Positions 17,464 through 25,977 of a stretch of 64,000 bases of DNA are shown one piece after another. Position numbers and translations under genes: made by a program. The notes beneath the pieces were generated by a model. The model was not told the DNA's origin. It made no database searches and was given only the letters and a program-made list of their open reading frames with translations. The stretch covers positions 3,472,001 to 3,536,000 of the forward strand of contig NZ_CP059556.1 of the NCBI RefSeq assembly GCF_024734405.1, in the 5' to 3' direction. The DNA comes from Saccharopolyspora gregorii. Lineage in GTDB: Bacteria; Actinomycetota; Actinomycetes; Mycobacteriales; Pseudonocardiaceae. The stretch's first letter is position 1. Every line of letters begins with the position of its first letter.

Positions 17464-17475
17464 CCAACAGGTTGG
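17464..17475. promoter_or_regulatory. Palindrome upstream of the sulfur leader
   Basis: CCAAC-AG-GTTGG, perfect 5-bp arms, 43 bp before the leader start, flanked by CCCAA and GGGAA. Candidate operator in the promoter region of the sulfonate transcription unit. Confidence 0.4.
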
Positions 17476-17542
17476 GAATGCGATCACCGTCACCGCGGGC
17501 GACGCCCGGGGGACGACCGATCTGCGCGGACGAACGGGCCGA

Positions 17543-17968
17543 TCACCCCGCGCGGCCGCCGGGTTCGCGGACCACCACCACGGGGCACGTCGCGTGCTGC
17601 ACGCAGTGCTGCCCGACCGAGCCGAGCAGCGCTCCGGTGAATCCGCCGTGGCCGCGGCTGCCGACGACCAGCAGGTCCGCGTCGGTGGCCGCGTCGATGA
17701 GCGCCTTCGCCGGGCCGCCCTGCACGACGACGCGCTCCACGGGCACGCGGGACTCGCCGGCCACCTCGTGCACCACGTCCTGCAGCGTCCGCGCGGTGCG
17801 GTGCCCGGCGTCGTCCGGCGCCCAGCCGTAGATCGGTGAGAGGTCCCAGGCCATCAGCGCGGTGATCGCGCCCCCGGCGAGGTCGGCGTGCCACAGCGCC
17901 CAGCGCAGCGCGGCGCGCGACGACGCGGAGCCGTCCACTCCGGTCACGATCCGGTAGGTCTCGGTCAT
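17543..17968 (-). CDS. Universal stress protein (UspA family)
   Basis: 141-aa single-domain Usp. The N-terminus RIVTGVDGSASSRAALRWA and the ATP-loop pattern VVGSRGHGG-x6-LGSVGQHC are present, so it belongs to the nucleotide-binding subgroup. ATG 17968 is preceded by GGAGGG; the longer frame from 18022 has no support. It lies downstream of the enoyl-CoA hydratase gene on the same strand but across 230 bp of repetitive GC-rich DNA, so it is likely a separate unit. Confidence 0.9.
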   Translation of the reverse strand: MTETYRIVTGVDGSASSRAALRWALWHADLAGGAITALMAWDLSPIYGWAPDDAGHRTARTLQDVVHEVAGESRVPVERVVVQGGPAKALIDAATDADLLVVGSRGHGGFTGALLGSVGQHCVQHATCPVVVVREPGGRAG

Positions 17969-18019
17969 GCGCGCCCTCCCCCGCTGGGCCACCACCGTCC
18001 CGCAGCCGCGGAGTGGTCG

Positions 18020-18200
18020 CATCGCGGCGCGGCAGCCCGGCGGCTCGGCGGAGCGGCGGAGCGGCCAGCCGGTGCGACCTGGAGGCGCGGCGGACGTTCG
18101 GCGTGGCGCGGCTCGGCAACCCGTCGGCGCGGGACGGGCGACCCGCCGGCGCGGCTCGGCTCGGCGGCTCGGTGGCCCGTCGGCGCGAGCGGGGCGGCGC
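18020..18200. repeat. Low-complexity GC-rich spacer with degenerate CGGCGCGGCTCGGC repeats
   Basis: The 180 bp between the stress-protein start and the enoyl-CoA hydratase stop consist largely of imperfect reiterations of GGCGCGGCTCGGC and GCGGAGCGG. Every frame is open because of composition, but none shows a protein domain. It probably arose by slippage of short GC units. Confidence 0.5.
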
Positions 18201-18202
18201 GG

Positions 18203-18991
18203 CTACCGGCCGGTGTCGAAGTCCGGGGTCTCCTTGGCGAAGAACGCCCGGACCCCTTCGCGCGCCTCGGCGGAGGTGAACGCCTCGTCGCTGGCGGCCA
18301 GCGAGCGCCGCAGCACCTCCTCGTCCGGTTCGTCCGCGGTGGCGTCGATGAGGGATTTCACCAGCCGCAGCGAGGTCCGCGGCCGCCGCCGCAGGACGTC
18401 CGCGCGCTCCCGGGCCGCGGCGAGCGCGCCGCCGCGCTCCACCACCTCGTCGAGCAGCCCCCAGGACAGCGCGGTGCTCGCGTCGACCGGGTCGCCGAAG
18501 AACATCAGCTGCTTCGCCCGCCCCCGCCCGATCCGCCGCGTCACCCGGTAAGTGCCACCGCTGCCGGGGAACAGCCCGAGCTTGATCTCCGGCAGCCCCA
18601 CCCGCACCTGCGGTTCGGCGATGATCAGGTCGCAGCACGCCGCCAGTTCCAGGCCACCGCCGTAGGCGAGGCCGCCGAGCGCGGCGATCGTCGGCACCGG
18701 CAGCCGCTCCAGCCGGGTGAACACCTCGTTCTGCTTGCGCAGCTTCCGCTCCACGACCGCGCCGGGGCGCATCAGGTCGGGGAACTCGCCGATGTCCGAA
18801 CCGGCGCAGAACGCCCGCTCCCCCGCCCCGGTGAGGATCACGACGCGCGCGCCGTCGCGCTCCACCGCGTCCAGCGCGGCGTCGAGCGCGCGGGTCAGCT
18901 CCAGGGTCACCAGGTTCATCGGCGGGTCGTCCAAGGTCAGCAGGGCGATCCCGGAGTCGGGTTCGTACCGGAGCGGTCCAGGTGCCACCAC
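18203..18991 (-). CDS. Enoyl-CoA hydratase/isomerase family protein
   Basis: 262-aa crotonase-fold enzyme. The oxyanion-hole segments GAGERAFCAGSDIGEF and ALGGLAYGGGLELAACCD are present, followed by GLPEIKLGLFPGSGGTYRV, whose acidic residue corresponds to the hydratase glutamate of the family. Likely substrates are short or medium enoyl-CoA thioesters in beta-oxidation or amino-acid breakdown. GTG 18991 is chosen because GGAGG lies seven bases upstream; the frame before it is not conserved. It is divergent from a dienelactone hydrolase gene, with 97 bp between starts. Confidence 0.9.
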   Translation of the reverse strand: MVAPGPLRYEPDSGIALLTLDDPPMNLVTLELTRALDAALDAVERDGARVVILTGAGERAFCAGSDIGEFPDLMRPGAVVERKLRKQNEVFTRLERLPVPTIAALGGLAYGGGLELAACCDLIIAEPQVRVGLPEIKLGLFPGSGGTYRVTRRIGRGRAKQLMFFGDPVDASTALSWGLLDEVVERGGALAAARERADVLRRRPRTSLRLVKSLIDATADEPDEEVLRRSLAASDEAFTSAEAREGVRAFFAKETPDFDTGR

Positions 18992-19088
18992 GCGTCGTCC
19001 TCCCGTTCGGCTGCGCTGCCCACCCATCGTGGATCATCGCGGGCGGCCACCGCCCGCCGGTTCCCCCACGAGTGCCTAGGGTGGGGGC

Positions 19089-19805
19089 ATGGCTGAGGAG
19101 ATCTCCGGGGAATTCGTAGCGGTCGGCCGGTCCCGCGCCTACCTGGCGCGGCCGGAGGTGGACGCGGGCGGCGCGATGCTGCTGCTGCCGATGCTCACCG
19201 GCATCGGCGAGCAGGTGCGGGAGTTCGCCGCCGACCTGGCCGCCGCCGGGGTCACCGCGCTGTCCTGGGACCCGTGGGACGGGCCGAGCGCCGACGACAC
19301 CGGGCGCGACGAGCTGGTGCGGCTGATGGGCGAGCTCGACGACGAGGCGGCGCTCGCCGAGCAGCAGCGGCTGCTCTCGCACCTGTTCAACGAGCTCGGC
19401 GCGCAGCGGGCCGGGGTGATCGGCTGGTGCCTCGGCGGCCGGTTCGCGCTGCTGCTGGGCGGACGGGACAAGCGGCTGGCGAACGTGATCGCCTACCACC
19501 CGACGGTGCCGATCCCGCCCGCGCCGAACCACGCGCTGGACGCCGCCGAGCACGCCGCTCGGATCGAGGCGCCGGTGATGATGCACTACCCCGGCGCCGA
19601 CGACCTGGTGCCGCGGGAGAGCTTCGACGCGCTGAACGCGGCGCTCACCGGCCGCGAGCGCGGCGCCAGCATCGTGCACACCTACCCCGGCGCCGAGCAC
19701 GGGTTCAGCGCCCGCGCCCGCCAGGAGAACCCGGTGAACGCCGAGGCGTACCTGCACTCCTGGCCGCAGACCCTGAGCTTCGTGCGGACTACCACTCTGC
19801 GGTGA
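19089..19805 (+). CDS. Dienelactone hydrolase family protein
   Basis: 238-aa alpha/beta hydrolase. The nucleophile elbow is GWCLGG with C114, and the triad is completed by Asp in PGADDLVP and His in GAEHGFS; cysteine as nucleophile is typical of true dienelactone hydrolases. Substrates may be lactones from aromatic breakdown, or other esters. ATG 19089 follows a GGGTGGGGGC stretch that can act as a weak ribosome site. The stop touches the left end of a foldback element. Confidence 0.88.
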   Translation: MAEEISGEFVAVGRSRAYLARPEVDAGGAMLLLPMLTGIGEQVREFAADLAAAGVTALSWDPWDGPSADDTGRDELVRLMGELDDEAALAEQQRLLSHLFNELGAQRAGVIGWCLGGRFALLLGGRDKRLANVIAYHPTVPIPPAPNHALDAAEHAARIEAPVMMHYPGADDLVPRESFDALNAALTGRERGASIVHTYPGAEHGFSARARQENPVNAEAYLHSWPQTLSFVRTTTLR

Positions 19806-19806
19806 T

Positions 19807-20013
19807 CTTTCCACTTCTGTTGCTCCGGGGGCGGGTGGCGGAACCTCAGCGGTTCCCTCGCTGAGAACCCGCTGGTGGTCGGTCTGCGTGCCTGGTCGGC
19901 AGCTCATCGGCTTCGCCGCTGACAGGAAGACGTTGAAGAGCCACTGGGAAAGCGGGCAGCGAGGAAGCCGCTGAGGTTCCGCCACCCCAGTGCTACACGA
20001 GCGAAGTGGAAAG
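19807..20013. mobile_element. 207-bp foldback (MITE-like) element
   Basis: Long imperfect inverted repeat. Outer arms CTTTCCACTT (19807-19816) and AAGTGGAAAG (20004-20013) are perfect; inner arms 19833-19863 and 19957-19987 match over 31 bp with two mismatches. The roughly 90-bp centre folds further. No transposase is encoded. It fills the whole space between the dienelactone hydrolase stop and the AEC permease stop and will act as a two-way terminator. I believe similar sequences recur in Saccharopolyspora genomes, but this window holds only one copy. Confidence 0.65.
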
Positions 20014-20021
20014 GCAGTCAG

Positions 20022-20942
20022 TCAGCCGAGCAGCACCGCGATGACCCCGATGGCGGGGGCGGCGAGGATGGTGGACAGCAGCACGGATTCGCGGGCCAGC
20101 ACCACCGAGGTCTCGTAGCGGGCCGCGTAGGTGAACAGGTTCTGCGCGGCGGGCAGCGCCGAGGTGACGACGACGGCGAACAGCTGCGCGTCGGGCAGGT
20201 CGAAGACGAACCGGCCCAGCGCCCAGGCGACCAGCGGCTGCACCACGGACTTGAGGGCCACGGAGAAGAACACCACCTTCTTCTCCGGGCTCCGGCCGGG
20301 CAGGCTGGCGCCGCGCAGCGAGATCCCGAACGCCAGCAGCACGCCCGGCACCGCCATCCCGCCGAGCAGGTTGATCGGGTCGAACACGGCGTCCGGCACG
20401 TGCAGCCCGGTCGCGGCGACCGCGACGCCGCTGAGCGAACCGAGCACCACGGGGTTGCGGAACGGCGTGGTCAGCCGCGCCGTCCAGGAGGTGTGCGCTC
20501 CGGGCCGCGACAGGTCGAGCACGGCCAGCGCGATCGGGGTGACGACGAGCTGCTGCAGCAGCAGCACCGGCGCGACCAGCGACGCGTCGCCGAGCACGTA
20601 CACCGCGATCGGGATGCCGAGGTTGCCGGAGTTGACGTAGCTGGAGCACAACGCGCCGATGGTGGTGCGCCCGACGTCCCAGCCGCGGACCACCCCGGCC
20701 GCGACGAACAGGCCGGCGGCGGCGAAGGTGCTCAGCGCGGTGATCAGCAGCGGCAGCGAGACGATGACGGACAGGTCGGCGCGGGCGAGCGTGGTGAACA
20801 GCAGCGCCGGGGTGCCGACGGAGAAGGCGAGCCTGCTCAGCACCTCCTGGCCGTGGTCGCCGAGGGAGCCGCGCAGCGCCACCAGGTAACCGACGGCGAT
20901 GATGGCGCCGATCACGGCGAACCCGGTGAGCACCCCGGTCAC
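20022..20942 (-). CDS. AEC-family transporter (auxin efflux carrier fold)
   Basis: 306-aa permease with about ten hydrophobic helices. The central crossover shows SSYVNSGNLGIPIAVYVLG in the first half and AFGISLRG and ALPAAQNLF in the second, the usual AEC landmarks. Bacterial members export or import small organic acids such as malonate or malate. GTG 20942 is preceded by GGAG at five bases; the frame extends to 21014 but its extra residues are charged and Pro-rich. A perfect 14-bp palindrome lies 215 bp upstream. Confidence 0.85.
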   Translation of the reverse strand: MTGVLTGFAVIGAIIAVGYLVALRGSLGDHGQEVLSRLAFSVGTPALLFTTLARADLSVIVSLPLLITALSTFAAAGLFVAAGVVRGWDVGRTTIGALCSSYVNSGNLGIPIAVYVLGDASLVAPVLLLQQLVVTPIALAVLDLSRPGAHTSWTARLTTPFRNPVVLGSLSGVAVAATGLHVPDAVFDPINLLGGMAVPGVLLAFGISLRGASLPGRSPEKKVVFFSVALKSVVQPLVAWALGRFVFDLPDAQLFAVVVTSALPAAQNLFTYAARYETSVVLARESVLLSTILAAPAIGVIAVLLG

Positions 20943-21289
20943 GTCGGCTCCGATCGGCGGGCGGGGGCGGTTCCCCGCCGCCCGGCGCGGTGCGCGCGGC
21001 TCATCGGTGCCCACTCCGATCTTCGGCAGGACGCGTCCGGCCGCGCGCGGAAGGGGCGGGGACGCCGGTCAGGGCGCCCGCCGGTCGAGCTCGCGGGCGC
21101 CGCCATGCGGATCAGACGATAGCCGACCCGCCCACGAGCGACCACGAGCGCGGGCAATGACATATGTCATGTCGCGGGACGGGGACGGCCGAAGATGACC
21201 ACATGATGGGAAATCGGCGTTCCGCGATGCTCCACAGAGGACTGATCCGCACCCGTCCTCGCACGCGCGCGGCGGGTCGTCGCGGGCGA
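20943..21289. other. Intergenic region upstream of the AEC permease
   Basis: 347 bp without a convincing gene, between the permease start and the stop of a methyltransferase gene on the same strand. Its single striking element is the palindrome at 21157-21170. Confidence 0.4.
21157..21170. promoter_or_regulatory. Perfect palindrome ATGACATATGTCAT
   Basis: Fourteen bases, fully self-complementary, AT-rich in a GC-rich context. It lies in the upstream region of the AEC permease gene and looks like an operator of a dimeric regulator (GntR, MarR or TetR class). No regulator gene adjoins it. Confidence 0.5.
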
Positions 21290-22246
21290 TCAGCGGAGTT
21301 CGGCCACGCCGCACCAGGTTTCGGACTCCTCCGGCGCCGGGTCGCCGGGCTCGGGCGGCGACCCGTGCCACTGCGGGGTCCACACCACGCCGGGCTCCAC
21401 CAGCCGCCAGCCGTCGAACAGGGCGCGCACCGCCGCGCGGTCGCGGTGCGTGACCTCGGTGCCCGAGGCGGCCAGCAGCTCGCGCAGCTCCCGGGAGGCG
21501 TCGGGCTGGTTGTCCTGGGTGGTGTGCGAGATGACGAGGAAGCTGCCCCGGGTGCACTGCTCCCGGTAGGTCCGCAGCATCTCGACGATGCCGTCCGCGT
21601 CACTGACGTAGTGCAGCACCGCGACCATGAGCACGGCCACCGGCCGGTCGAGGTCGAGCAACCGCCGGGTGGGCTCCGCAGCCAGCACGTCGCCCGGGTC
21701 GCGCACGTCGGCCTGCACCATCGCCGCGTTCTCGTTGCCGCGCAGCAGCTGGCGGGTGTGCGCGGCGGCGACGGGTTCGTCGTCGACGTACACCACGCGG
21801 GCCTCGGGGTTGCGGGCCTGCGCGATCTCGTGGGTGTTGCCGCGGGTGGGGATGCCGGAGCCGAGGTCGAGGAACTGGTCGATGCCCTCGTCCACGCAGA
21901 ACTCCACGGCGCGGCGCAGGAAGGCGCGGTTGGCGCGGGCGACGGCGGGGCCGCTGGGCATCACCGCGAACACCTGGTCGGCGACCTCGCGGTCGATCTT
22001 GAAGTTGTGGTCGCCGTTGAGGGCGTAGTCGTACATGCGGGCCGCGTTGGCGTGCTTCACGTCCACTCCGGGGATCGATTCGAGCGAGAATCCGGGGTCG
22101 GTCCGCGGCGCCCTGGCGGCGGGTGCGCCGGGGGCGTGCGGCGGAACAGCGGTCCAGGAAGCGCCCGGTGCGGCCTGCTGGGGCGCGGCCGGGCCCGGGT
22201 CGGTGCCGATCCGTTCCGCGTCGTGCCGCCGTCCGTCCCGCCCCAT
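21290..22246 (-). CDS. SAV2177-family SAM-dependent methyltransferase, second copy
   Basis: 318-aa member of the PF04672 group. Marks are AARMYDYALNGDHNFKIDRE, DLGSGIPTRGNTH, VVYVDDEPVAAAH and a closing TWCGVAELR. A Pro/Ala-rich N-terminal extension of about 60 residues precedes the domain. ATG 22246 has GGGGAG about six bases upstream. It is clearly diverged from the copy at 14012-14881, so it is not a recent duplicate. Substrate unknown. Confidence 0.9.
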   Translation of the reverse strand: MGRDGRRHDAERIGTDPGPAAPQQAAPGASWTAVPPHAPGAPAARAPRTDPGFSLESIPGVDVKHANAARMYDYALNGDHNFKIDREVADQVFAVMPSGPAVARANRAFLRRAVEFCVDEGIDQFLDLGSGIPTRGNTHEIAQARNPEARVVYVDDEPVAAAHTRQLLRGNENAAMVQADVRDPGDVLAAEPTRRLLDLDRPVAVLMVAVLHYVSDADGIVEMLRTYREQCTRGSFLVISHTTQDNQPDASRELRELLAASGTEVTHRDRAAVRALFDGWRLVEPGVVWTPQWHGSPPEPGDPAPEESETWCGVAELR

Positions 22247-22390
22247 CGAACGCTCCCCTCGACGAGCCCGGTCCCCTGGTCGAGCTCCGGCTTCGAGCGT
22301 GGCGAGGGGCCCGCGGGCGCGCAAGGGCCGCCCGGCCGAACCCGGTGCGGTCCTTCGGTGGAAGCGGCGCGCGTCAGTCCACTTCGGACA

Positions 22391-23194
22391 TCAGCGCCAG
22401 GAGACCTGGGAGGTGGGCCAGCGCAGCGCGGCGCGTTCGATCTCGTCGCGAGCGCGCAACATCCGCCGCACGGCGCGCCGCTCGAACTCCGGGGTGACCC
22501 GCGCGGTGGGCACCGAGCAGCTGATCGCGTCCTGCACCGGGTTGTCGTAGCGCAGAGCGACGCCGATGCAGTGCACGCCGACGTTGCTCTCCTCCAGCTC
22601 CACGGCGTAGCCGCGATCGCGGGTGGCGGCCAGGTCCGCGTGCAGCCCGGCGCGGTCCAGGGTCGCCCCGGTGAACCTCGGCAGCGGGTCCGGCAGCAGC
22701 GCCGCCACGTCGGCGTCCGCCCGTTCGGCCAGCAGCGCCTTGCCCAGCGCGGTGGCGCTGGCGGGCAACCGGCGGCCGACCCGGCTGAACGGACGCAGGT
22801 GGTGCTTGGACTCGCGGGTCAGCAGGTACACCACGTCGGCGCCGTCGAGCCGGGCGAAGTGCACCGTCTCGCCGAGGTCGGCGACCAGCTCGTCCAGGTG
22901 CGGCCCGATCTCGGCGACGCGCAGGTCGCCGTCGATGTAGGAGGTGCCGACCAGCAGCGCCCGCACCCCGATCCCGTACAGCGAGCCGGTGACGTCGGTG
23001 CGCACCCAGCCGCGGGCGACGAGCGTCTGCAGCAGGGCGTAGAGGCTGCTGCGCGGCACCTGGGTGCGTTCGGCCAGTTCGCGAAGGTTCACCGGTTCAC
23101 CGTCGAGGCCGCCCAGCACCTCCAGGACCTCCACCGTGCGGGCCGCCGACTTGACGTCCCGCACGCCCTTCTGCCCGTCCGCCATGCCGCTCAT
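22391..23194 (-). CDS. IclR-family regulator, likely of the glucarate operon
   Basis: 267-aa regulator. An N-terminal winged helix (about 15-75; LRELAERTQVPRSSLYALLQ) is followed by an IclR effector domain (about 90-260) with SATALGKALLA and the CIGVALRYDNPVQDAISCS stretch. It is the last gene of a four-gene block after kdgD, gudD and an MFS transporter, the usual place for the pathway regulator. ATG 23194 has GGGGAG six bases upstream. Confidence 0.9.
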   Translation of the reverse strand: MSGMADGQKGVRDVKSAARTVEVLEVLGGLDGEPVNLRELAERTQVPRSSLYALLQTLVARGWVRTDVTGSLYGIGVRALLVGTSYIDGDLRVAEIGPHLDELVADLGETVHFARLDGADVVYLLTRESKHHLRPFSRVGRRLPASATALGKALLAERADADVAALLPDPLPRFTGATLDRAGLHADLAATRDRGYAVELEESNVGVHCIGVALRYDNPVQDAISCSVPTARVTPEFERRAVRRMLRARDEIERAALRWPTSQVSWR

Positions 23195-23332
23195 CCCGCG
23201 CTCCCCGCGACCGGAAAACCCCCGGCCACCGTGCCTTTTCCGCAAAGCAACACCGTACACACCGGGCGGTCGGCGGGCCGTCGAAGGCTCCGCGGCCCCG
23301 GGCGTCCGGCGCGAGAGCGCCCGGGGCCCGGG

Positions 23333-24643
23333 TCAGCGGGCGGCGGCGGACCGGCGCCTGCCGATCAGGGTGGCGAGCCCGGCGGCGAGCAACGAGGCCG
23401 CCGACAGCCCGTAGAGCCCGTAGGTGGTGGATCCGGTGGTCTCCTCCAGGAGGCCGATCGCGGTGGGCGCCGCGAAACCGCCGAGGTTGCCCAGCGAGTT
23501 CACCAGCGCGATGCCCGGCGCGACGATCTTGCCGTCCAGCCCCTGCTGCGCGATCGGCCAGAAGATCGACGCGGAGCACTTGAACCCGACCGCGGCCACG
23601 CACATCGCCCCCACCCCGAACCACGGCGAGCCGAGCGTCGCCAGGAAGGTGCCGACCGCGGCGACGACCAGCGCCACCGTGACGTACGGGCGGCGGACGC
23701 CGGTGCGGTCGGTGAACCGGCCCATCAGGTACATCGCGGCGATCGCGCACGCCCACGGCACCGCGCTCACCACTCCGACGCCGAAGTCCGGCAACCCTGC
23801 GATGCCGGACACCAGGCTCGGCAGCCAGAACGTGATCGCGTACCCGGTCAGCGAGATGGCGAAGAAGATGAAGCACAGCAGCAGGACCTGCGGGTGCAGC
23901 AGCAGCCGGGTCTTCGACACCCGCTCCCCCGCGTCCGCCCGGTGCGCGTCGTCGGCGGCCACCGCCGTGGCCAGCGCGGCCCCCTCCTCGGCGGTGAGCC
24001 ACTTCGCGTCCCCGATCCGGGAGACGAGCAGGAAGGCCGCCACGACGCCGATCAGCACCGAGATCACGCCCTGCGCCAGGAACATCCACTTCCAGCCGGC
24101 GAGTCCGGCCACCCCGTCCAGCTCCAGCAGCGCGCCGGTGACCGGCCCGGTCACCACGTAGGCGCCCGCGGAACCGCCGAGGAAGATCGCGACGGCGCGG
24201 CCCCGGTACCGGTCCGGCAGCCAACGGGTGAAGTAGTACATGACGCCGGGGAAGAACCCGGCCTCCGCGACGCCCAGCAGGAACCGCATCGCGTAGAAGG
24301 TGGTGGTGTCGGTGATGAACGCCATCGCGAACACCACCACGCCCCAGCTGATCATGATGCGGGTGAGCCAGACGCGGGCGCCGAAGCGCTCCATCAGCAC
24401 GTTGCTCGGTACTTCGAACAGCGCGTAGGCCACGAAGAACAGCCCGGCCCCGAGCCCGTAGGCCGCGGCGCCGATGCCGAGGTCGGCTTCCAGGTCGTGG
24501 CGCACGAACCCGATGTTCGTGCGGTCCATCTGGTTGACGATCAGCATGACCACCAGCAGCGGGACCATGCGCCGGAAGAACTTGCCCACCGCACCGCGCA
24601 GCGCGGCATCGTCCGAAGTGGACTCCGTCGGTACCGTCGTCAT
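23333..24643 (-). CDS. MFS transporter, anion:cation symporter (GudP/GarP-like)
   Basis: 436-aa permease with 12 predicted helices. NQMDRTNIGFV in helix 1 and RFGARVWLTRIMISWG after helix 2 are typical of the ACS group that takes up hexarates, tartrate and related acids. It lies between gudD and iclR, so its substrate is most likely D-glucarate or galactarate. The start ATG 24643 lies 29 bp after the gudD stop, within the same operon. Confidence 0.9.
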   Translation of the reverse strand: MTTVPTESTSDDAALRGAVGKFFRRMVPLLVVMLIVNQMDRTNIGFVRHDLEADLGIGAAAYGLGAGLFFVAYALFEVPSNVLMERFGARVWLTRIMISWGVVVFAMAFITDTTTFYAMRFLLGVAEAGFFPGVMYYFTRWLPDRYRGRAVAIFLGGSAGAYVVTGPVTGALLELDGVAGLAGWKWMFLAQGVISVLIGVVAAFLLVSRIGDAKWLTAEEGAALATAVAADDAHRADAGERVSKTRLLLHPQVLLLCFIFFAISLTGYAITFWLPSLVSGIAGLPDFGVGVVSAVPWACAIAAMYLMGRFTDRTGVRRPYVTVALVVAAVGTFLATLGSPWFGVGAMCVAAVGFKCSASIFWPIAQQGLDGKIVAPGIALVNSLGNLGGFAAPTAIGLLEETTGSTTYGLYGLSAASLLAAGLATLIGRRRSAAAR

Positions 24644-24671
24644 CGACGCCTCCGGGAGGGTAAGGAGCGGT

Positions 24672-25964
24672 TCACCAGACGGGGAACGAAGGTGCCTGCC
24701 ACTCCGGGCACACCCTGCGCATCGCGGCCGCGTCGTCCCGGTCGCGCACGTCGCCGTCCAGCCAGCGCCGGTGCAACCGGGCCAGCGAGTCCCGGTCGAG
24801 CTCGATGCCCAGTCCGGGCGCGTCGGTGACCTCGACGCAGCCGTCGCGGAAGGTGTGCGGCGCGGTGATGACGTCCTCGGTCTGCCACGGCCGGTGCGTG
24901 TCGCAGGCGTGGTCGAGGTCGGGGATGGTGGCGGCCACGTGCGTCATCGCGGCGAGGCTGATGCCCAGGTGCGTGTTGGAGTGCATGGACAGCTGCTTGC
25001 CGTGGGTGCGGCAGATCGCGGCGAGGTCCTGGGTGGCGCGCAGCCCGCCCCAGTAGTGGTGGTCGGAGAGCACGACCTGCACGGCGTCGGCGGCGAACGC
25101 GGCGGGCACCTCGTCGAGCGCGGTGACGCACATGTTGGTGGCCAGCGGGAGGCTGGTGCGGGCGGCGACCCGCGCCATCTGCTCGGTGCCCGCGGTGGGG
25201 TCCTCCAGGTACTCGGCGACGCCTTCGAGCTCGGCGGCGACCCGCAGGCTGGTCTCGACCGACCACGCGCCGTTGGGGTCGAGCCGCAGCGGGGCGTCCG
25301 GGAACGCCTCGTGCAGCGCGTGGACCGCGGCGACCTCCTGCTCCGGTGCGAACGCGCCGCCCTTGAGCTTGAAGGAGCGGAATCCGTACCGGTCGGCGAA
25401 CCGCTGCGCCTGCGCGACGACGCCTGCCGGATCGAGCGCGGCGCCCCAGTCGTCCTCCGGCTCGCCGGGCAGCGGGTGCGCGGCCCACCGGTAGAACAGG
25501 TAGCCGCTGTACTCGACGCGGTCGCGGACCTTGCCGCCGAGCAGCGCGTGCACCGGCAACCCGGTCTCGTGGCCGAGGGCGTCGAGCAGCGCCACCTCGA
25601 ACGCGGACACGACGCTGTGCACCAGCTTCACCTCGGTGCGGGCGCCGCGGAGCCCTTCGGCGACGACGGTGTTGTCGATCCGGGCGATGTCCACTTCGGC
25701 GGCCGCGGCGGCGACCCGGGCGAACAGGTCGTTGCGGGCCGTCAGCGGACGACCGACGAGCTCCGGACCGAAGGCCTGGGCGATCGTGAGGTAGTCGGTG
25801 TCGCCGTAGGTCTCCCCGATGCCGCTCATCCCGTTCTCGGTGACGACCTCGACGATGGTGCGCGGCGTGTACGGCTGGTGCACGCCCTGGACGTTCAGCA
25901 GCGGCGGGTCGCTGATCAGGATGGGGGTGACGTGGACTTCGGCGATGCGGGTGCTCTCGGGCAT
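24672..25964 (-). CDS. gudD: Glucarate dehydratase (enolase superfamily)
   Basis: 430-aa enzyme that dehydrates D-glucarate to 5-keto-4-deoxyglucarate. The active site is readable in family order: K199-L-K201, D229 in RLDPNG, E254 in YLEDPT, N277 in ATNMCV and H328 in SMHSNTHLG, matching the general base Lys, metal ligands and His of E. coli GlucD in spacing. Because kdgD lies 13 bp upstream in the same operon, the product would be passed straight to that enzyme. Confidence 0.93.
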   Translation of the reverse strand: MPESTRIAEVHVTPILISDPPLLNVQGVHQPYTPRTIVEVVTENGMSGIGETYGDTDYLTIAQAFGPELVGRPLTARNDLFARVAAAAAEVDIARIDNTVVAEGLRGARTEVKLVHSVVSAFEVALLDALGHETGLPVHALLGGKVRDRVEYSGYLFYRWAAHPLPGEPEDDWGAALDPAGVVAQAQRFADRYGFRSFKLKGGAFAPEQEVAAVHALHEAFPDAPLRLDPNGAWSVETSLRVAAELEGVAEYLEDPTAGTEQMARVAARTSLPLATNMCVTALDEVPAAFAADAVQVVLSDHHYWGGLRATQDLAAICRTHGKQLSMHSNTHLGISLAAMTHVAATIPDLDHACDTHRPWQTEDVITAPHTFRDGCVEVTDAPGLGIELDRDSLARLHRRWLDGDVRDRDDAAAMRRVCPEWQAPSFPVW

Positions 25965-25977
25965 GGGCTCTCCCTGC

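Noticed and set aside
18020-18200. Repetitive GC-rich spacer considered as coding
   Set aside because: All frames are open only because of base composition; translations are low-complexity Arg/Ala/Gly.
19828-20012. Foldback element considered as an insertion sequence with a gene
   Set aside because: At about 207 bp it is too short for a transposase, and the open frames across it are continuations of antisense frames.
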